Source: Chlorops oryzae (taxonomy: Eukaryota; Arthropoda; Insecta; Diptera; Chloropidae). Taken from it: 64,000 bases of DNA. Below are positions 50,675 through 63,008 of the stretch, piece by piece; the stretch's first letter is position 1, and every line of letters starts with the position of its first letter. Where the stretch lies: positions 70,199,077 to 70,263,076 of the forward strand of contig CM035806.1 of NCBI GenBank assembly GCA_020466095.1. Reading direction: 5' to 3'. A model generated the notes under the pieces. It saw only the letters and a program-made list of their open reading frames with translations, did not search any database and was not told the origin of the DNA. Position numbers and translations under genes: made by a program.

Positions 50675-51156
50675 GCCATGTAATGCCAAAATCCTTTTCA
50701 ATTCCCTCCTGTAACAGGTTCGAAGATTATTAATTTTTTGCGTTACCTCTTTTTATTTTTCTTTGAATTTAATTAAAAGCGTTTCGTAGCTGGGTATTTC
50801 CACAGAAAATGACCCCTCACAGCTAAAAAATAAAATTGCCAAATTTTAATTTATTTTCTTCGTTAATATTACACAAAATAAATGTATTTGTCATTTACCG
50901 AAAGATTTACTTTCATTTTCTTTATAATAACAAAAATACGCAACTTTGAATTTGGTACAATGTGTGCGATTTTATTCTCATGAATTTCACGGTCAACAGT
51001 TTTCTAACGGTAGTTTATGAACAAAACAAAAACGAGCTGAAAGCTGAAAGTTTTCTTAATGACCAACAAAAATTTTAAAGGCGAGAAGTTAAAATTAAAC
51101 ATTTTGTGAATTGTTTAAAAATAACCTTACTGAATGTAACGACCGATACCCTAAAA

Positions 51157-51358
51157 CAGTGCTTGCCAGCGTAATACTCTTTCATACAAAGCTGAGTATT
51201 GCAGCTTTGTTGTTTCTTTGTTGTTGTTTCTCGCACACAGCGTCTGTGTAGCGAGAGAATTCAATCAGTTTGGCAGCGGCAATGAACGAAGCCTCTTAAG
51301 CACACATACATGTGAAGAATGAGAGAAATTGTGCTAGTGGTCGTGCTGGCAAGCACTG
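51157..51358. mobile_element. hAT-type MITE, 202 bp, perfect 8-bp duplication
   Basis: CAGTGCTTGCCAGC at the left and GCTGGCAAGCACTG at the right; CCCTAAAA at 51149-51156 and 51359-51366. No coding frame. Confidence 0.95.
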
Positions 51359-51551
51359 CCCTAAAAGAACAAAAGTTTGATTTTATCGTAATTATTTTAA
51401 ACGAATTCATTTTATTGTTGCAGAAAGTATGAAGGTAAGTAAGATGAAGAATTTTCTAAGGCGAAATTAGCGTCAAAAGCCTCCTATGATTTTTTAAACA
51501 TTTTTTTAAAGATGTAACGACCGTTACTTTTTTTTTGGCGTTTTGTATTTG

Positions 51552-52291
51552 TGTTGGGAGTCACGCCTTGACTCCAACATTAAGATCCCCTCCTGCTCCA
51601 CCTCTGCAAACTCATAGAAGTGTTTGAATGTTGTAACACAAGCGTCAGCACATCAACCGGGCATGATATCCGATACTCAACAATAACAACAACAAGTATC
51701 ATGCACAGCGAGCGACGATGAGCAAGCAGCGATCAACTTGCCAGAAAGACAGACTTAAAGAAAGAACAATAAAAGACAACGACACCAGCAACGCGGAAGT
51801 GCAATTCAGCACTTATGACTGGGTCAGTTGTTTTTTTGGCGAATAACTGGGTCAAAGGTTCTTTGGCGAATAACTGGGTCAAATGTTCTGTGGCAATATC
51901 ACAGCAGATCAAAAATAGTGACAAGAAGAAAGTGCATCACATCAAAATACTATTGCGACAGAGTCAAGTCAGCACTTTCACTGCATATAAGCGGAGTCTC
52001 GATCAACGGAAAGGGAGACTGATTTTGACCGTTCCAGCAGAAGTCTCGTCTAAGCGCACGTACTAACACGAAGCCACGACGCTTAGATCTATAATAGGGA
52101 AGTTTCAAGTAAATTGTCAGGAGCTAGGATTCGCATATATTTCTGTTAGACATAAGGATTTCATTTTATAAATAAAAGGATTGAACATTGTCAATCTTGT
52201 CTTTTATTTAAAAGGAATATAGGAATATATATGACGTGCGTACCTACCCAAGTGCCACGGCGTCATACCTTTTAATCCCCATATCCCAACA
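51552..52291. mobile_element. Solo LTR, 740 bp, TTTG duplication
   Basis: Begins TGTTGGGAGTCACGCCTTGA and ends ATATCCCAACA; TTTG at 51548-51551 and 52292-52295. The first 28 bases fold as in the 40665 solo LTR. It contains three copies of GGCGAATAACTGGGTCAAA-type sequence (51820-51885), AGGGAAGTTTCAAGT (about 52097) and ATAAATAAAAGG (about 52168). No internal genes adjoin it. Confidence 0.88.
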
Positions 52292-52389
52292 TTTGAACTG
52301 TTTTCGTCTTAAATGATTGATTGGAATCTTACTAATTTAGCTGAAAAATTAACGTTTTTAATTTATGCTTTGCAATACAAGACTTTAAT

Positions 52390-52628
52390 GTTGACATAAC
52401 TTGGACTTTATTTGCATCTGGTCATGGAAAGGGTCTTGTATATGGTATAGGGGCCTCCGTAAAAAGATGCAATTATGTCCCGGAAAGCAATTATACACGC
52501 TGCAAAAGAAGCCTTTAACTTCTTTAAAACTAAAAAAATCATGGGATGGTATTGCAGTATTGAACTCTGATAAAGACAAAGTAAAATCCGAAGCGGAACT
52601 TTTTAAAAAAATGTTGGGAAAATATTAA
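52390..52628 (+). pseudogene. Fragment of an uncharacterised transposon-like protein
   Basis: In one frame LFASGHGKGLVYGIGASVKR, then in the next frame KKSWDGIAVLNSDKDKVKSEAELFKKM. The HGKG..(D)GIG..VKR motif is one I associate with uncharacterised invertebrate transposon-related proteins, but I cannot name the family. Two frames are needed, so it is broken. Confidence 0.35.
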
Positions 52629-52899
52629 ACCCATCAAAAACATTCAGAAACAGCATTATTTTCAAAAAGCGAACGTAAATTCAGTGCAATCAGGCTTGAC
52701 AGGCCTATCAACTTTAAATGTGAACAGCCTTAAACGCTTATAATATAACGAAGTTTATTCTTCACCGAACTCAACCGAATACTCTTATTTTACGCTATAG
52801 AAAGGATTTCCATTTATGCACAACGAGTTCGAATCGAATTCGAATCGAATTCGTTTTGACGTGCAAACTGTTCGCGGCGAGTGTTCGCGGCGATGACTA

Positions 52900-55429
52900 C
52901 ATACCTATCATGTTCCAATTTTTTCTTAATGACATAAGGTCCTCTATACTTAGGGATGAACTTTTTATTGGTTCCAGATGTGGTGTCAACATTTTTTTAT
53001 GACAACTAGGTTTCCTTCTTGAAATTTCCTAGCCGGCCTATGGCGATTAGCAAAACTTCTCAAATTGGCTTCTTGGGATTGTTGTATATTATCCTTTGCA
53101 GCAACTTGTATAGATTCTAAATCAAACTGCTTGTTATGATAGGTGTCCTTGAGGTATTCTGTGATTTCATCAACGACTCTACCCTTTTGTTCCACTCCAA
53201 AAAGTAGTTTACTTGGCGATTGCTTTGTCGAGCTATGCACACTGTTATTTATACTAAATTCAACTTCCGACAGTTTCTGTACCCAATCTGCATGCTCAAT
53301 AGACTCGGTGTATTTGGACAACATGGCTTTTAACACACGATTCACCCTCTCGACTTAGCCATTGGATTCCGGGGGAGCTACAGCTACCTTTATGTGCTCA
53401 ATATTACGGTCAGACAAAAATTTGCTAAATTCATTGGAAGTGAAGCAGGTCCCACGGTCACTTACAATGCGCTTGGGTCTATCGTAGTATTCGAAATATT
53501 TAGACAGAGAACAACAAGCCTCTTTCGTACTGGTGGCGTTTACAGGATATAATTTAACATATTTGGTGAACCCGTCCACCACAACCAATATGTGTTTTCG
53601 CTTGGAATTCACTGAAGGGAGAGGCCCAAAATGGTCTATGTGCAGAGTATGAGATGATATCGGTTTTCTATCAATGCTATATATACTGCGTTCTTTTTTG
53701 GATGTAGAAAATGGATTAGTATAATAAATACATTTTAAGCAATTCTTAATAAATCGGTCTACCTTGTTTCTCATATGGGGAAACCAATACCATTTTTGAA
53801 TTTGGTTCATGCATTTTTCAACGCCGAAATGGCCACATTTCTCATGGATCAGCCGTATAACATTATCCGTACAATTGAGGCTGACCCCGTGGACCATTTC
53901 TGAAAACTAATCCGTTTTCCAATTGGAAACCATCAACCTGTTCTTTTTCGAGATTATTGCGCAAAGAGACAATCCTTTCATCCCGAGATTGAGAAGCCTG
54001 CAAGTTAAAATCAATATCACTTCCATCTATAGCAGCTACCACTAGCCTACTCAACGCGTCCACATGAGTCATCTGTTCACTCTTACGGTGTCCTACTTGA
54101 TAGTCATACATTTCAAATTCCAATGCCCAACGAGCTATACGAGATTTTATTAGCTTCCTATTGAGTGTCAACGCCAATGAGTAGCAATCGGTGACAATGG
54201 TAAAAGGGATACCATCAAGGTACATTTTAAATCTTCTCAAGGCGTATACAATAGCCAGCGTCTCCAACTTAAAACTGTGATATCGTGATTCTGCTTCTGA
54301 TGTCGTCTTCGAATAGTAAGCTAAAGGATGAAACTTATGATCTTTCTGCTTTTGCATTAATACGGCGCCAAATCCCATCGAGCTTGCATCAGTATGTAAC
54401 TCAGTCTCAAGTTTAGGATTGTATACACTCAAAATAGATGACTCTACTAATTTCTTTTTGAGTTCTTCAAAAACCTCCGTGCACTCATCAGACCAATAAA
54501 AAAGGGAATCCTTCTTTGTCAAATTAGTTAAGGGTTTCGCAATCCTGGAGAAATTAGCAACAAAGCGGCGGAAGTAAGAAGGGAGCCCCAAACAGCATCG
54601 TAGCTCTTTCAGATTTTTAGGCATCGGGAACTTTATGATATTTTCAATGTGCATCTGGCTAGGTCGGATGCCATTTTCATCCGGCGTCTTTCAACAACTT
54701 AAGGACTTCGGCTAGAATTTTACAATGTTCCTCAAAGTCAACTGTAGCAATTTCAATATCGTCTAAATACACGACAACCTTATGGTCAATGGTTAGGGGC
54801 TGCAAGATCTTATTCAAATATCTTTGGAACACGGAGGGTGCATTTTTCAAACCGAAAGGCAATAAACATATTCATACAATTCTAATGGTGTTTGAAGGCC
54901 GTATATGGTATGGAGTTTTCGTTCATCCTTATCTGGTGGAATCCGTTTTTAAGATCCAGTGCAGTAAAATATTTTTTGCCGCACAAGTGTTCCAAAAAAT
55001 CTTCTATCACGGGCAGAGGGAAACTATCTCCAACTGTCAACTTATTTAAAGCCCGGTAGTCGATACACATGCGTAAATCACCGTTTTTCTTTTTCACCAT
55101 AACAATCGGTGAGGTAGTCCCATCCTTAATTAGTGCTAGGTACACGTCCTCGATTACCGAACGTAGAATACCAATTTCGTTTCGTCTAGACAATTATAAA
55201 TATCTAAAAAGACCTCATTTCCTTCAACAATTCCATATGACAACAATCCCAAATCACAGAAACTATTCAGCCCTTCGTTTTGGCTTATTTCAAGACAATC
55301 TCTTTCTAAATTAAAGAACTCGGAAGAACTACCGTCAGATACAATATTGACACAACAATCTTCAGTACTCTGTGACAATTCAATATTTTTATGCAATTTA
55401 GTGTTTTCAATACAAATCTCTTTTAGCAA
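52900..55429 (-). pseudogene. Pol of the second gypsy element
   Basis: RT: GTTSPIVMVKKKNGDLRMCI, DYRALNKLTVGDSFPLP, the active site VVYLDDIEIATVDF. RNase H: ETELHTDASSMGFGAVLMQK and THVDALSRL. Integrase: HEKCGHFGVEKCMNQI...CLKC zinc finger, LVVVDGFTKYVKLYPV (Asp), IVSDRGTCFTSNEF (Asp), then SKLLFGVEQKGRVV and KYRGPYVI. Breaks occur near 55160-55190, 54865-54880, 54655-54677, 53860-53897, 53345-53355 and 52986. All catalytic boxes are still readable, so decay is moderate. Confidence 0.85.
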
Positions 55430-55458
55430 TTATGTTTTTTCTGGCAATACACTTTCAT

Positions 55459-56847
55459 TTACAGTAGACTCTTTAAAATTTTGAATTTCACTATTTGCGG
55501 GCAATGTTTTACTTTCTTCAATCGATAAATTTTTTGCAGCGCACATGGCACTTCAGAATATCGTATAAGATTAATATGACTGCCAGTATCGAAAAGAGAA
55601 TAGATCAATTTGGCTTTGGTGCACACATTTCGCTCAAGGAAGGCAACACTTACCAGCTGTACAGGATCTACATTTTCCGGAACATCTGCTCTTTCCCCCT
55701 CATCTAGTGGTATCACTGCAGTCACGATCATCTTCATTTTCCTTTGTGGGCATTCTTTTGCCTGATGTCCCAATTGCCAGCACAAGAAACACGAACCAGT
55801 TGGACGCTTAGGTTTTTCACATTGGCCAGACATGTGTCCCAATTTTCCACAATTATAACACCGCACCAATGAACTTGACCCTGACTTCTCTTTGGTTACA
55901 GTTGTACGAGCACCCGTTTTATTAGGCATCACCTTGGATACTACAGATTGTGCTCGTTTCTTCTCGTATCGCGGCAACATCATCTTCAGCTCCTTTATAT
56001 TTTTCGCTGAATAGAGTAAAGCAATATTGGCACTTCTGTCATTCATTCCCTCGATAAAGATATCAATTAGCTCACATTCAGGGATAGCGGCTCGCGAAGC
56101 AATTTCCTGCATGTCAATAACGTAACGCAACATACCCTCGTTTGGTTTCAATTTCTTCGCATGGAGCATTTGCAACACGTCCTGACTCGAAAAACGCCTA
56201 ACAAATTCCGCCAGCAATTCAGATTTAAATTCTTCATACGTCATAACCGTAATGGTTCTCAGAAATCGTTCAGCGGTTCCTTCCAGCAAGCGGCGTGCTG
56301 ACAGATATTTGTCCCGTTTAGAGCAATTAAAAAGATCAAAAGCATCCTCTAGGTCACGGAACCACTTATGGATGTCATAACAATTATCTCCACTGAAGCG
56401 ATGAACAACAGACTCAAACGTCATATAGTCAAACGGTTTCAGCTCATTATAAGCTTCACTGCGAAGCTCACTCAACTGTTTTTGCAATTGAAATATCTCA
56501 ACTTGCCGCCGAAGGGCCTCTACATTCGCACTGGTGTGATTCCCATTCCAGTCGTCAGTCTTCCTCTCGGACTCAGCAACCATTGTTTCCTCGCACACTT
56601 GACGCAGCTGGGACAAAGCTAAATCTTCCGATAACTGTACGCCAGCTTCCTTCCATATATTCACCAACTCTGATTTGTACGCCAACATTTCTCGTACATC
56701 CTCATCCAGTTTGTTGGACTCGCTTCGGCCTCCGGCCTGGGAAGCTGATGCTTCATCATACGTCCTACATAATTCCGTTATTGATGCGTTTTCTTGGAAT
56801 TCTATTCCTGCATCCTTCAAGACAGTTTGCGTTCGTGGTAAATCCAT
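55459..56847 (-). pseudogene. Gag and protease start of the second gypsy element
   Basis: Start chosen at MDLPRTQTVLKDAG (56847); nine upstream residues in the same frame lack context. Retrotransposon gag core: FSGDNCYDIHKWFRDLEDAF and LKPNEGMLRYVIDMQEIASR. Two CCHC knuckles: CYNCGKLGHMSGQC and CFLCWQLGHQAKEC. Protease: LIYSLFDTGSHINLIRYSEV with the catalytic DTG. The frame ends at 55459 by a stop that probably reflects decay, since protease should be longer. Confidence 0.85.
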
Positions 56848-56990
56848 GGCTATTGTAAAGGGAATACCCCACACCTGATGACTAAAAGCGGCTTTAGCGC
56901 GAAAAAGTTTTTAACAATTTTTTGGGCAATCTCTCAAAACAGTCTTTATCTTCGACTTCTTCTTCGTCGCGCCAATTTCACAATGACGCT

Positions 56991-57493
56991 TACTTCGATA
57001 ACTTAAGTTAGCTGCTCCTATTCTACATTGTTATGCTGCCATTTGCATGTTCAAAAAATCTACTGATCAAGTGGGAGCAAACAAGTATTCTTACAAAAGG
57101 TTATATATCTTTTTATAAGTCCATGGAAATTGTGATCTTTTTGTTTTATAGCTTAGTGATAACATTGTTTTATAAGAAATAACCTGGGAAGAAATACGTT
57201 TCATATGAAACTATTGTGATTGAATTTTTTTTAAACTATTAATAAAATAAATTTCATAAACAACTTTTTGTATTTTTTCATTGCAAATAACAGAATGGTA
57301 ATAGGTCAGGTGCATGAAAAAACATTTCCATATCTTACGCACAGATTCAGCAACATTGCGGTATAAATCTCCTCTTGCCCACAAGGCTAGGCGCCGACCA
57401 GCGTTGCCACTCACTTTATTCTTTTCGTACCCAAGTAAGTTTGAAAGCGTATCCAAAATATGTCAAATTTTTGTTTAGCGTAATTATTGATTA
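56991..57493. other. Possible LTR remnant and spacer
   Basis: This stretch lies where the 5-prime LTR of the minus-strand gypsy element should be. It has no gene and no partner copy within the window. GTTTAGCGTAAT at about 57473 resembles the A-box of tRNA-like heads nearby, but no B-box follows. Confidence 0.3.
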
Positions 57494-57495
57494 TA

Positions 57496-58454
57496 CCCTG
57501 TAGTAAACGAGCGGTCAGTTTGCACAATAGGACCCACCTTAGGTGAGACTGTTAGCAACTAGACCATAAAAACTATGGAGCACGTCTAACCTAAGGTCGA
57601 CCTCTATAGGTCTCACCGCTGACTGTTCCGTAAGAGATCGAGAGGCAGTGAGTTTATTTTTTTTGTGTACTATTGCTGTGCGCTTGTTGTTGTCTGCTTT
57701 AAGTTCGCATTCTGGTCGACGTAACGTCAAGAGTTGATTAGCGTAAAGGGTAAGACTCTCGCTCAGCAACCACGCAGGTCGAGGTTCGATCCCTGGCTCG
57801 GTTGGGAATTTTTTTCTTCTCTATTTCCTACAGTTTTTTTTTATGTTCATATTTTAATTAATTTTTTTTATTAGTTAATTTTGAAAAATAAAAAATTTTT
57901 TCTTTATATGTAAGTATTTTTTCATATTAAAATTTTTTTTAAAGTAAGTATTTATTTTTCAATTGAAAATTTTTTGCTATGAAAAATTCTAATTTATTTC
58001 ACAAAAACTTGAGCACCCAAGAACTCAAGTCAGCATTTTGATCACCATATTAAATTTCCTTGTTTAGCGTAATGGTTAAGACGCAGACTTACCAACCCAG
58101 AGATCAGCAGTTCGAGGTTCGTTCGAAAAGAGAAAATTAAAAAAAATAACTAATGTTTAAACAAAAAGATTTAAAAAATAAAAACAAAAAATAAATAAAA
58201 TAAAAACAAGAAAAAAAATAAATAAAAAAAACTTAAATTTTTTTCCCTATAAATTAACAAAATCAATTGACCTCCAACTCACCCAAAACGTCTCACCATG
58301 GGTGAGTCTTACATGCACTACTCTCTTTCTAATGTAGGCCCCATGTTAAAGAGGTGAGTTGAATGCATGTAAGAGTAAATTATGTGGGGACTAGTTGTAG
58401 TCTTTTAGAGGTTAACCATAGGTGAGTAGGGGGTGAGTCTCAATTACTGCAGGG
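57496..58454. mobile_element. TIR element with two tRNA-like heads, TA duplication
   Basis: CCCTGTAGTAA at the left, TTACTGCAGGG at the right, TA at 57494-57495 and 58455-58456. GGTGAGTCT/AGACTCACC words recur near both ends. Inside are two plus-strand tRNA-like heads: TTAGCGTAAAGGGTAAG with GAGGTTCGATCCC (57735-57805) and TTAGCGTAATGGTTAAG with a degraded B-box (58062-58130). Its ends match those of 37132-37859. Confidence 0.65.
57733..57806 (+). repeat. tRNA-like head
   Basis: A-box-like GATTAGCGTAAAGGGTAAG, B-box GGTCGAGGTTCGATCCC, then GGTTGGGAATTTTTTT. Box spacing is right for RNA polymerase III, but acceptor arms do not pair, so not a tRNA gene. Confidence 0.55.
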
Positions 58455-58499
58455 TAATCAGAGGTGACCACCACTACAAGGCCGTTTTCATTATGCGCA

Positions 58500-59430
58500 T
58501 TAGTAGTGGTACAACAAAGCTATAAAATTAGAAAATCTAGTTGCGATTTTTCCAAGTCCTATACATTCCCCGTATTCCGTGGTGTGAATACCGGCGCCGA
58601 TTCCTGCTTTAGTCTTAGAGCCATCCGTATACCATACAATTGCATTATCAGGTGGGATGATTCTATCTTCCTCCCAACTGCATCTGTCTGGTATTGTGAT
58701 GTTATATCTTTTGTTAAGAGAGTATTTGGGAAGCATGTTGTCAAGGGGCATTGAGAAAGCTCCCGTGTTCAACCTCTTCTCTATGAGCGAAAGATGTCCT
58801 CTTGCATTAAGTTTGGGTGTGGCTAGGCCCAAGTGATAAATCCTGTGTGCAGCTAGTAGGGCTGATTTCTGAATTTCCATCTCCAGTGGCATCGTGTTCA
58901 ATGCTGCTGTGGGGGTGGTCCTCATACAACCCGTGATGCTCGCACTGGCTAATCTTTGTATTTTACCCAGTTTGTTTACAGTGGTCTTTCGGTGGTTTTC
59001 GTCCACCATACCAGAGCTCCGTAAGTTATTAGGGGAAGAATGACTAGGTAGTAAATTTTGGACAACCAGACTGGCCTTATTCCCCATTTCTTCCCACAAA
59101 GTTTTTTGCTCGTCCAGATAGCAATTGTTGCTCTCTTAAATATATGTTCGATATGTAGATTCCAGCTCAATTTACTGTCTAGAATAACTCCCAGGTATCT
59201 TACCTCGGTTGTGTATTGAACGTTTTTACCAAAAATCGATGTTTTAGTGTGTGTTTCCTCTTCAGGGTAAAAGGGATAATGTTGGTTTTGTCTGGGTTGA
59301 CTGACACCCTGATTTTGACACCATTTTTCGATGTGCCTCAACGCCGATTGCATAAGTTCAAATATTATCGATCCGTCCTTACCCCTCACAATTACTGCTA
59401 GGTCGTCGGCATAGGCTACAATATGTACGC
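58500..59430 (-). pseudogene. LINE ORF2: RT active site to RNase H
   Basis: Reads VAYADDLAVIVRGKD just after the break, VRYLGVILDSKLSWNLHIEH (RT thumb), YYLVILPLITYGALVWW, and after a frame change SASITGCMRTTPTAALNTM, then RNase H IVWYTDGSKTKAGIGAGIHT. The frame shift lies near 58976-59099. The RNase H is cut near 58500. Confidence 0.8.
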
Positions 59431-61516
59431 TAGACATGACGTTAAAAACGACTTTTTGGAATTTCTTAGGTGGGGTGGTCTCATTTTGTAGGGTTCCTCG
59501 AAAAACTTTATGGGCCAAAATTTTTTTCTGTAGGACGACGCTTAGACGTGCCCCACGGGGGTCAAAGTTCACAAAAACCCCGCCAAATCTTACTAATGTC
59601 GCCATAACTCTGTAAGGGAGGTCAGAAAGTGGGTAAAATGTGAAAGCGACCCCCATTAATTTTTCCCCCGTAACATTTTATCTGAACAAACTTTCCCCCT
59701 ATCTCCCCTCCTTAAGGGAGCTCCCATATAAAAGTACCCTTTTTATAAAATTGGTGCAAACCACGCACCAATGGCATAAATGGGTTAAAATATATGACTT
59801 ATCTCAACTATTATTTTATTTTAAACATTTCACCCAAATATACTTACCCCCTATCTTCCCTCCTTAGGGGGGCCCCCATACAAAATTACCTTCATTTTAT
59901 CAAATTTTCATTAAAAATGGCCGTCACTACAGTCAAACCCCTCCTAGAGAGATAATATGTATTATTTTTTTACCCTAAACATTTTCTTCGAACATACCTA
60001 TCCTCTATCTCTCCTCCTTAGGGGGGTCTCCATACAAGATTAGGCTTAAATTAAAGAAAAATACCTCTCGAACTTCAATCTATGATATAGATGCCGTAGG
60101 AACAAGAACGAGCATGTTCGGTATGCATATTAGAAAAATTTACAAAATTACCTTTTAATAAGCCTAATATGAAGAATATTGGATTAGTTTTTGGTATGTT
60201 TTAATATGTTATAATTATTACCTTTTTTTTAACTGTATTTTGGGTTCCATCCCCTAACTGGCCAAATAATGACCCTAGTAGAAAAAAAATAAATTTTCTA
60301 GGCAAATGCCGCAAACCTCAATCTATGACGAATTTTTTGAGACTATAACCATTAAAATCAGTTAGTGGTTTCTATTCATAAAAATAATTCAAAACAAATA
60401 TTTTTTGAAACGCATTATTCACTGTTTTCGCGTTCGTTTCTTGAGTCCTTCCTGTGTCTCTCTCGCTCTGTATGCATGCAAAGACTCAAGAAACGAACGC
60501 GAAAACAGTGAATAATGCGTTTCAAAAAATATTTGCTTTGAATTATTTTTATGAATAGAAACCACTAACTGATTTTAATGGTTATAGTCTCAAAAAATTC
60601 GTCATAGATTAGGGATTGCGGCATTTGAGTCAAAAATTTAATTTTTTTATGCTAGGATTATTATTTGGCCAGTTAGGGGATGGCACCCAAAATACAGTTT
60701 AAAAAAAGGTAATAATTATAACATATTATTAAAACATACCAAAAACTAATCCAATATTCTTCATATTAGGCTTATTAAAAGGTAATTTTGTAAATTTTTC
60801 TAATATGCATACCGAACATGCTCGTTCTTGTTCCTACGGCATCTATATCATAGATTGAAGTTCGAGAGGTATTTTTCTTTAATTTAAGCCTAATCTTGTA
60901 TGGAGACCCCCCTAAGGAGGGGAGATAGAGGATAGGTATGTTCGAAGAAAATGTTAAGGGTAAAAATATAATGGGGGTCGGTCATACATATCATCTCTCT
61001 AGGAGGGGTTTGACTGTAGTGACGGCCATTTTTAATGAAAATTTGCTAAAATGAAGGTAATTTTGTATGGGGGCCCCCCTAAGGAGGGGAGATAGGGGGT
61101 AAGTATATTTGGGTGAAATGTGTAAAATAAAATAATAGTTGAGATTAGTCATATAGTTTAACCCATTTATGCCATTGGTGCGTGGTTTGCACCAATTTTA
61201 TAAAAAGGGTACTTTTATATGGGAGCCCCCTTAAGGAGGGGAGATAAGGGGAAAGTTAGTTGAGATAAAATGTTACGGGGGAAAAATTAATGGGGGTCGC
61301 TCTCACATTTTACCCACTTTCTGACCTCCCTTACAGAGTTATGGCGACATTAGTAAGATTTGGCGGGGTTTTTGTGAACTTTGACCCCCGTGGGGCACGT
61401 CTAAGCGTCGTCCTACAGAAAAAAAATGTTGGCCCATAAAGTTTTTCGAGGAACCCTACAAAATGAGACCACCCAACCTAAGAAATTCCAAAAAGTCGTT
61501 TTTAACGTCATGTCTA
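59431..61516. mobile_element. Palindromic foldback element, 2,086 bp, perfect 8-bp duplication
   Basis: TAGACATGACGTTAAAAACG at the left and its inverse at the right; ATGTACGC at 59423-59430 and 61517-61524. The two arms, each about 1 kb, are near-perfect inverted copies up to AACGAACGCGAAAACAGTG on both sides of a loop of about 40-50 bases (about 60443-60490, TCTCTCGCTCTGTATGCATG). Arms share TTAAGGGAGCTCCCATATAA-type, CATTTATGCCATTGGTGCG and GAACATGCTCGTTCTTG blocks. No transposase frame. Confidence 0.93.
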
Positions 61517-61524
61517 ATGTACGC

Positions 61525-62979
61525 CTTGTTAATGTAGTGAACGAAGTAGGTCATCCACGACCATAGACCAGAGTAGGGGGGAAAGTACTCCCCTTATGGA
61601 CAGCCTCTGGCTGTGATCGCCGTAACGGTTGTACTTCCTAAGCTGGATTTGATGATCCTGCTTTCTAGCATAGATGATATCCATCTTACTAGGACTTTGG
61701 GTACATGCGCTTGTTCTAGAGCTATTCTTATAGCTTCGAATGTGGTGTTATTGAACGCTCCCTCAATATCTAGGAACGCCACTTGGCATGTTTCCTTCAA
61801 TCATCTGTACCAGGTTTGACAGAGCTGTTTCTGTGGATCTGCCTCTTTGGTATGCGTGTTGATTCTTATTTAGAGGTCTTGCCTTCAGGGCTTCTTCTCT
61901 GATATATTTGTCAACTATTTTCTCCAGGTCTTTTAGTGCAAACGGCATTAAGCTTATTGGTCTAAAGGCCTTGGAGTTTTGTTTATCTGTTTTTTCTGGT
62001 TTGGGTAGATAGACAACATTAACTGTCGTCCAACTTTTCGGAATATAGCCGAATGCCAAACTGCTTTGGTAGATACGTGATAGAGAGGATTGCATTGTAT
62101 GCTCTCCTCTCTGCGTTAGAGCAGGAAATATTTTGTCATCTCCTGCAGCTTTGTATGGCTTAAATGTACTCAGTGCCCAATCCACTGAGTTAGATGAACA
62201 TATTGATTTTGCAAGCTTCCGGTCCTCTCTGCTTGGACAGTACGTTTGTACTGCAGTAGGTCTGGGTTCAGTCATGTCTGTTATAATCGACGCTCCTGGA
62301 AATGCGTTCGTGTGAGTAATGTAAGGCTTCCCTTTTCACATTTATCACCGTTTTCATCAGCAAGAGTGCCGATGGGTGTCTGTTTTTCTGTAGAGAGAAT
62401 CTTTTGCATGCGACAACTGGTCGGCGCATCTGAGATTAACTCACAGAATCGTTTGAAGGACTCCCTGCCTTCTTGATTTACTTGTTGCAGTTGGTCAGAG
62501 CCTGAGAGTAGGTCTGCCAATCGTTGTTCCGCTTGGCTCTGTTAAACAGACGCCTAACTTCTTTTCTTTGCTGTTCCAGGCTGCGGCTCCACCATGAAGT
62601 CTGTCTCCTCAAGGACTTGGTTTTGAGGGGACAGTTTGTTTCATAGGCGCTGTTGATTGAATCGGTCACATATGATGTGACCTTATCCAATTTGTCTATG
62701 GCATTAGGTATTTCATTTGAATATGAATTGAGTAATTGACTGACACTGGAGAGGTATCCTTTCCAGATAGTCTTTCTTTTCGGTCTGAATGTCACTTCAG
62801 TAAGTATTTGATCACCAAGCTTGAACCGTATGTTTCTATGGTCCGAGCATGATGGCTCTGATGATACTCGCCAGTTACTGACAAGAGTTTTTGCAAATGA
62901 GGTTGTTAGAGTGAGGTCTAAGACCTCTTCCCTTGCATTCGTGACAAAAGTCGGGCGATTGCCCTCATTACAAATTGTT
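61525..62979 (-). pseudogene. LINE ORF2: endonuclease end and RT fingers/palm
   Basis: Endonuclease tail: FVTNAREEVLDLTLTTSFAK and SSEPSCSDHRNIRFKL (catalytic Asp-His). RT: FKPYKAAGDDKIFPALTQRG, NVVYLPKPEKTD, KAFRPISLMPFALKDLEKIV, NQHAYQRGRSTETALSNLV, VAFLDIEGAFNNTTFEAI and TARGCP followed by a stop. Breaks lie near 62480-62520, 62275-62281, 61763-61800 and 61594. It ends at the palindrome four residues before YADD. Confidence 0.8.
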
Positions 62980-62980
62980 A

Positions 62981-63008
62981 ACAGGTTGGCTGATAAGTCC
63001 CCGGTATG
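62981..63008 (+). repeat. Left terminal inverted repeat of mariner
   Basis: About 27 bases, ACAGGTTGGCTGATAAGTCC continuing CCGGTATG. It has one or two differences from the Himar1 end as remembered. This is the site bound by the transposase. Confidence 0.9.

Larger units (their letters stand above)
52870..56990 (-). mobile_element. Decayed Ty3/gypsy element, minus strand
   Basis: Gag (56847-about 55500), a linker region, RT (55193-54677), RNase H (54654 on) and integrase (to about 52900) follow in order on the minus strand, in at least seven frames with several stops. A candidate primer site TGGCGCGACGAAG lies near 56960-56975 on the minus strand, with the preceding LTR presumably above 56985. 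No matching LTR pair was found, so the ends are lost or diverged. It is unrelated in LTR sequence to the 10-kb element. Confidence 0.82.

Noticed and set aside
60420..60500. Bidirectional promoter at the centre of the palindrome
   Set aside because: Only a loop with a CTCTCTCGCTCTG stretch is seen; no promoter element could be supported.
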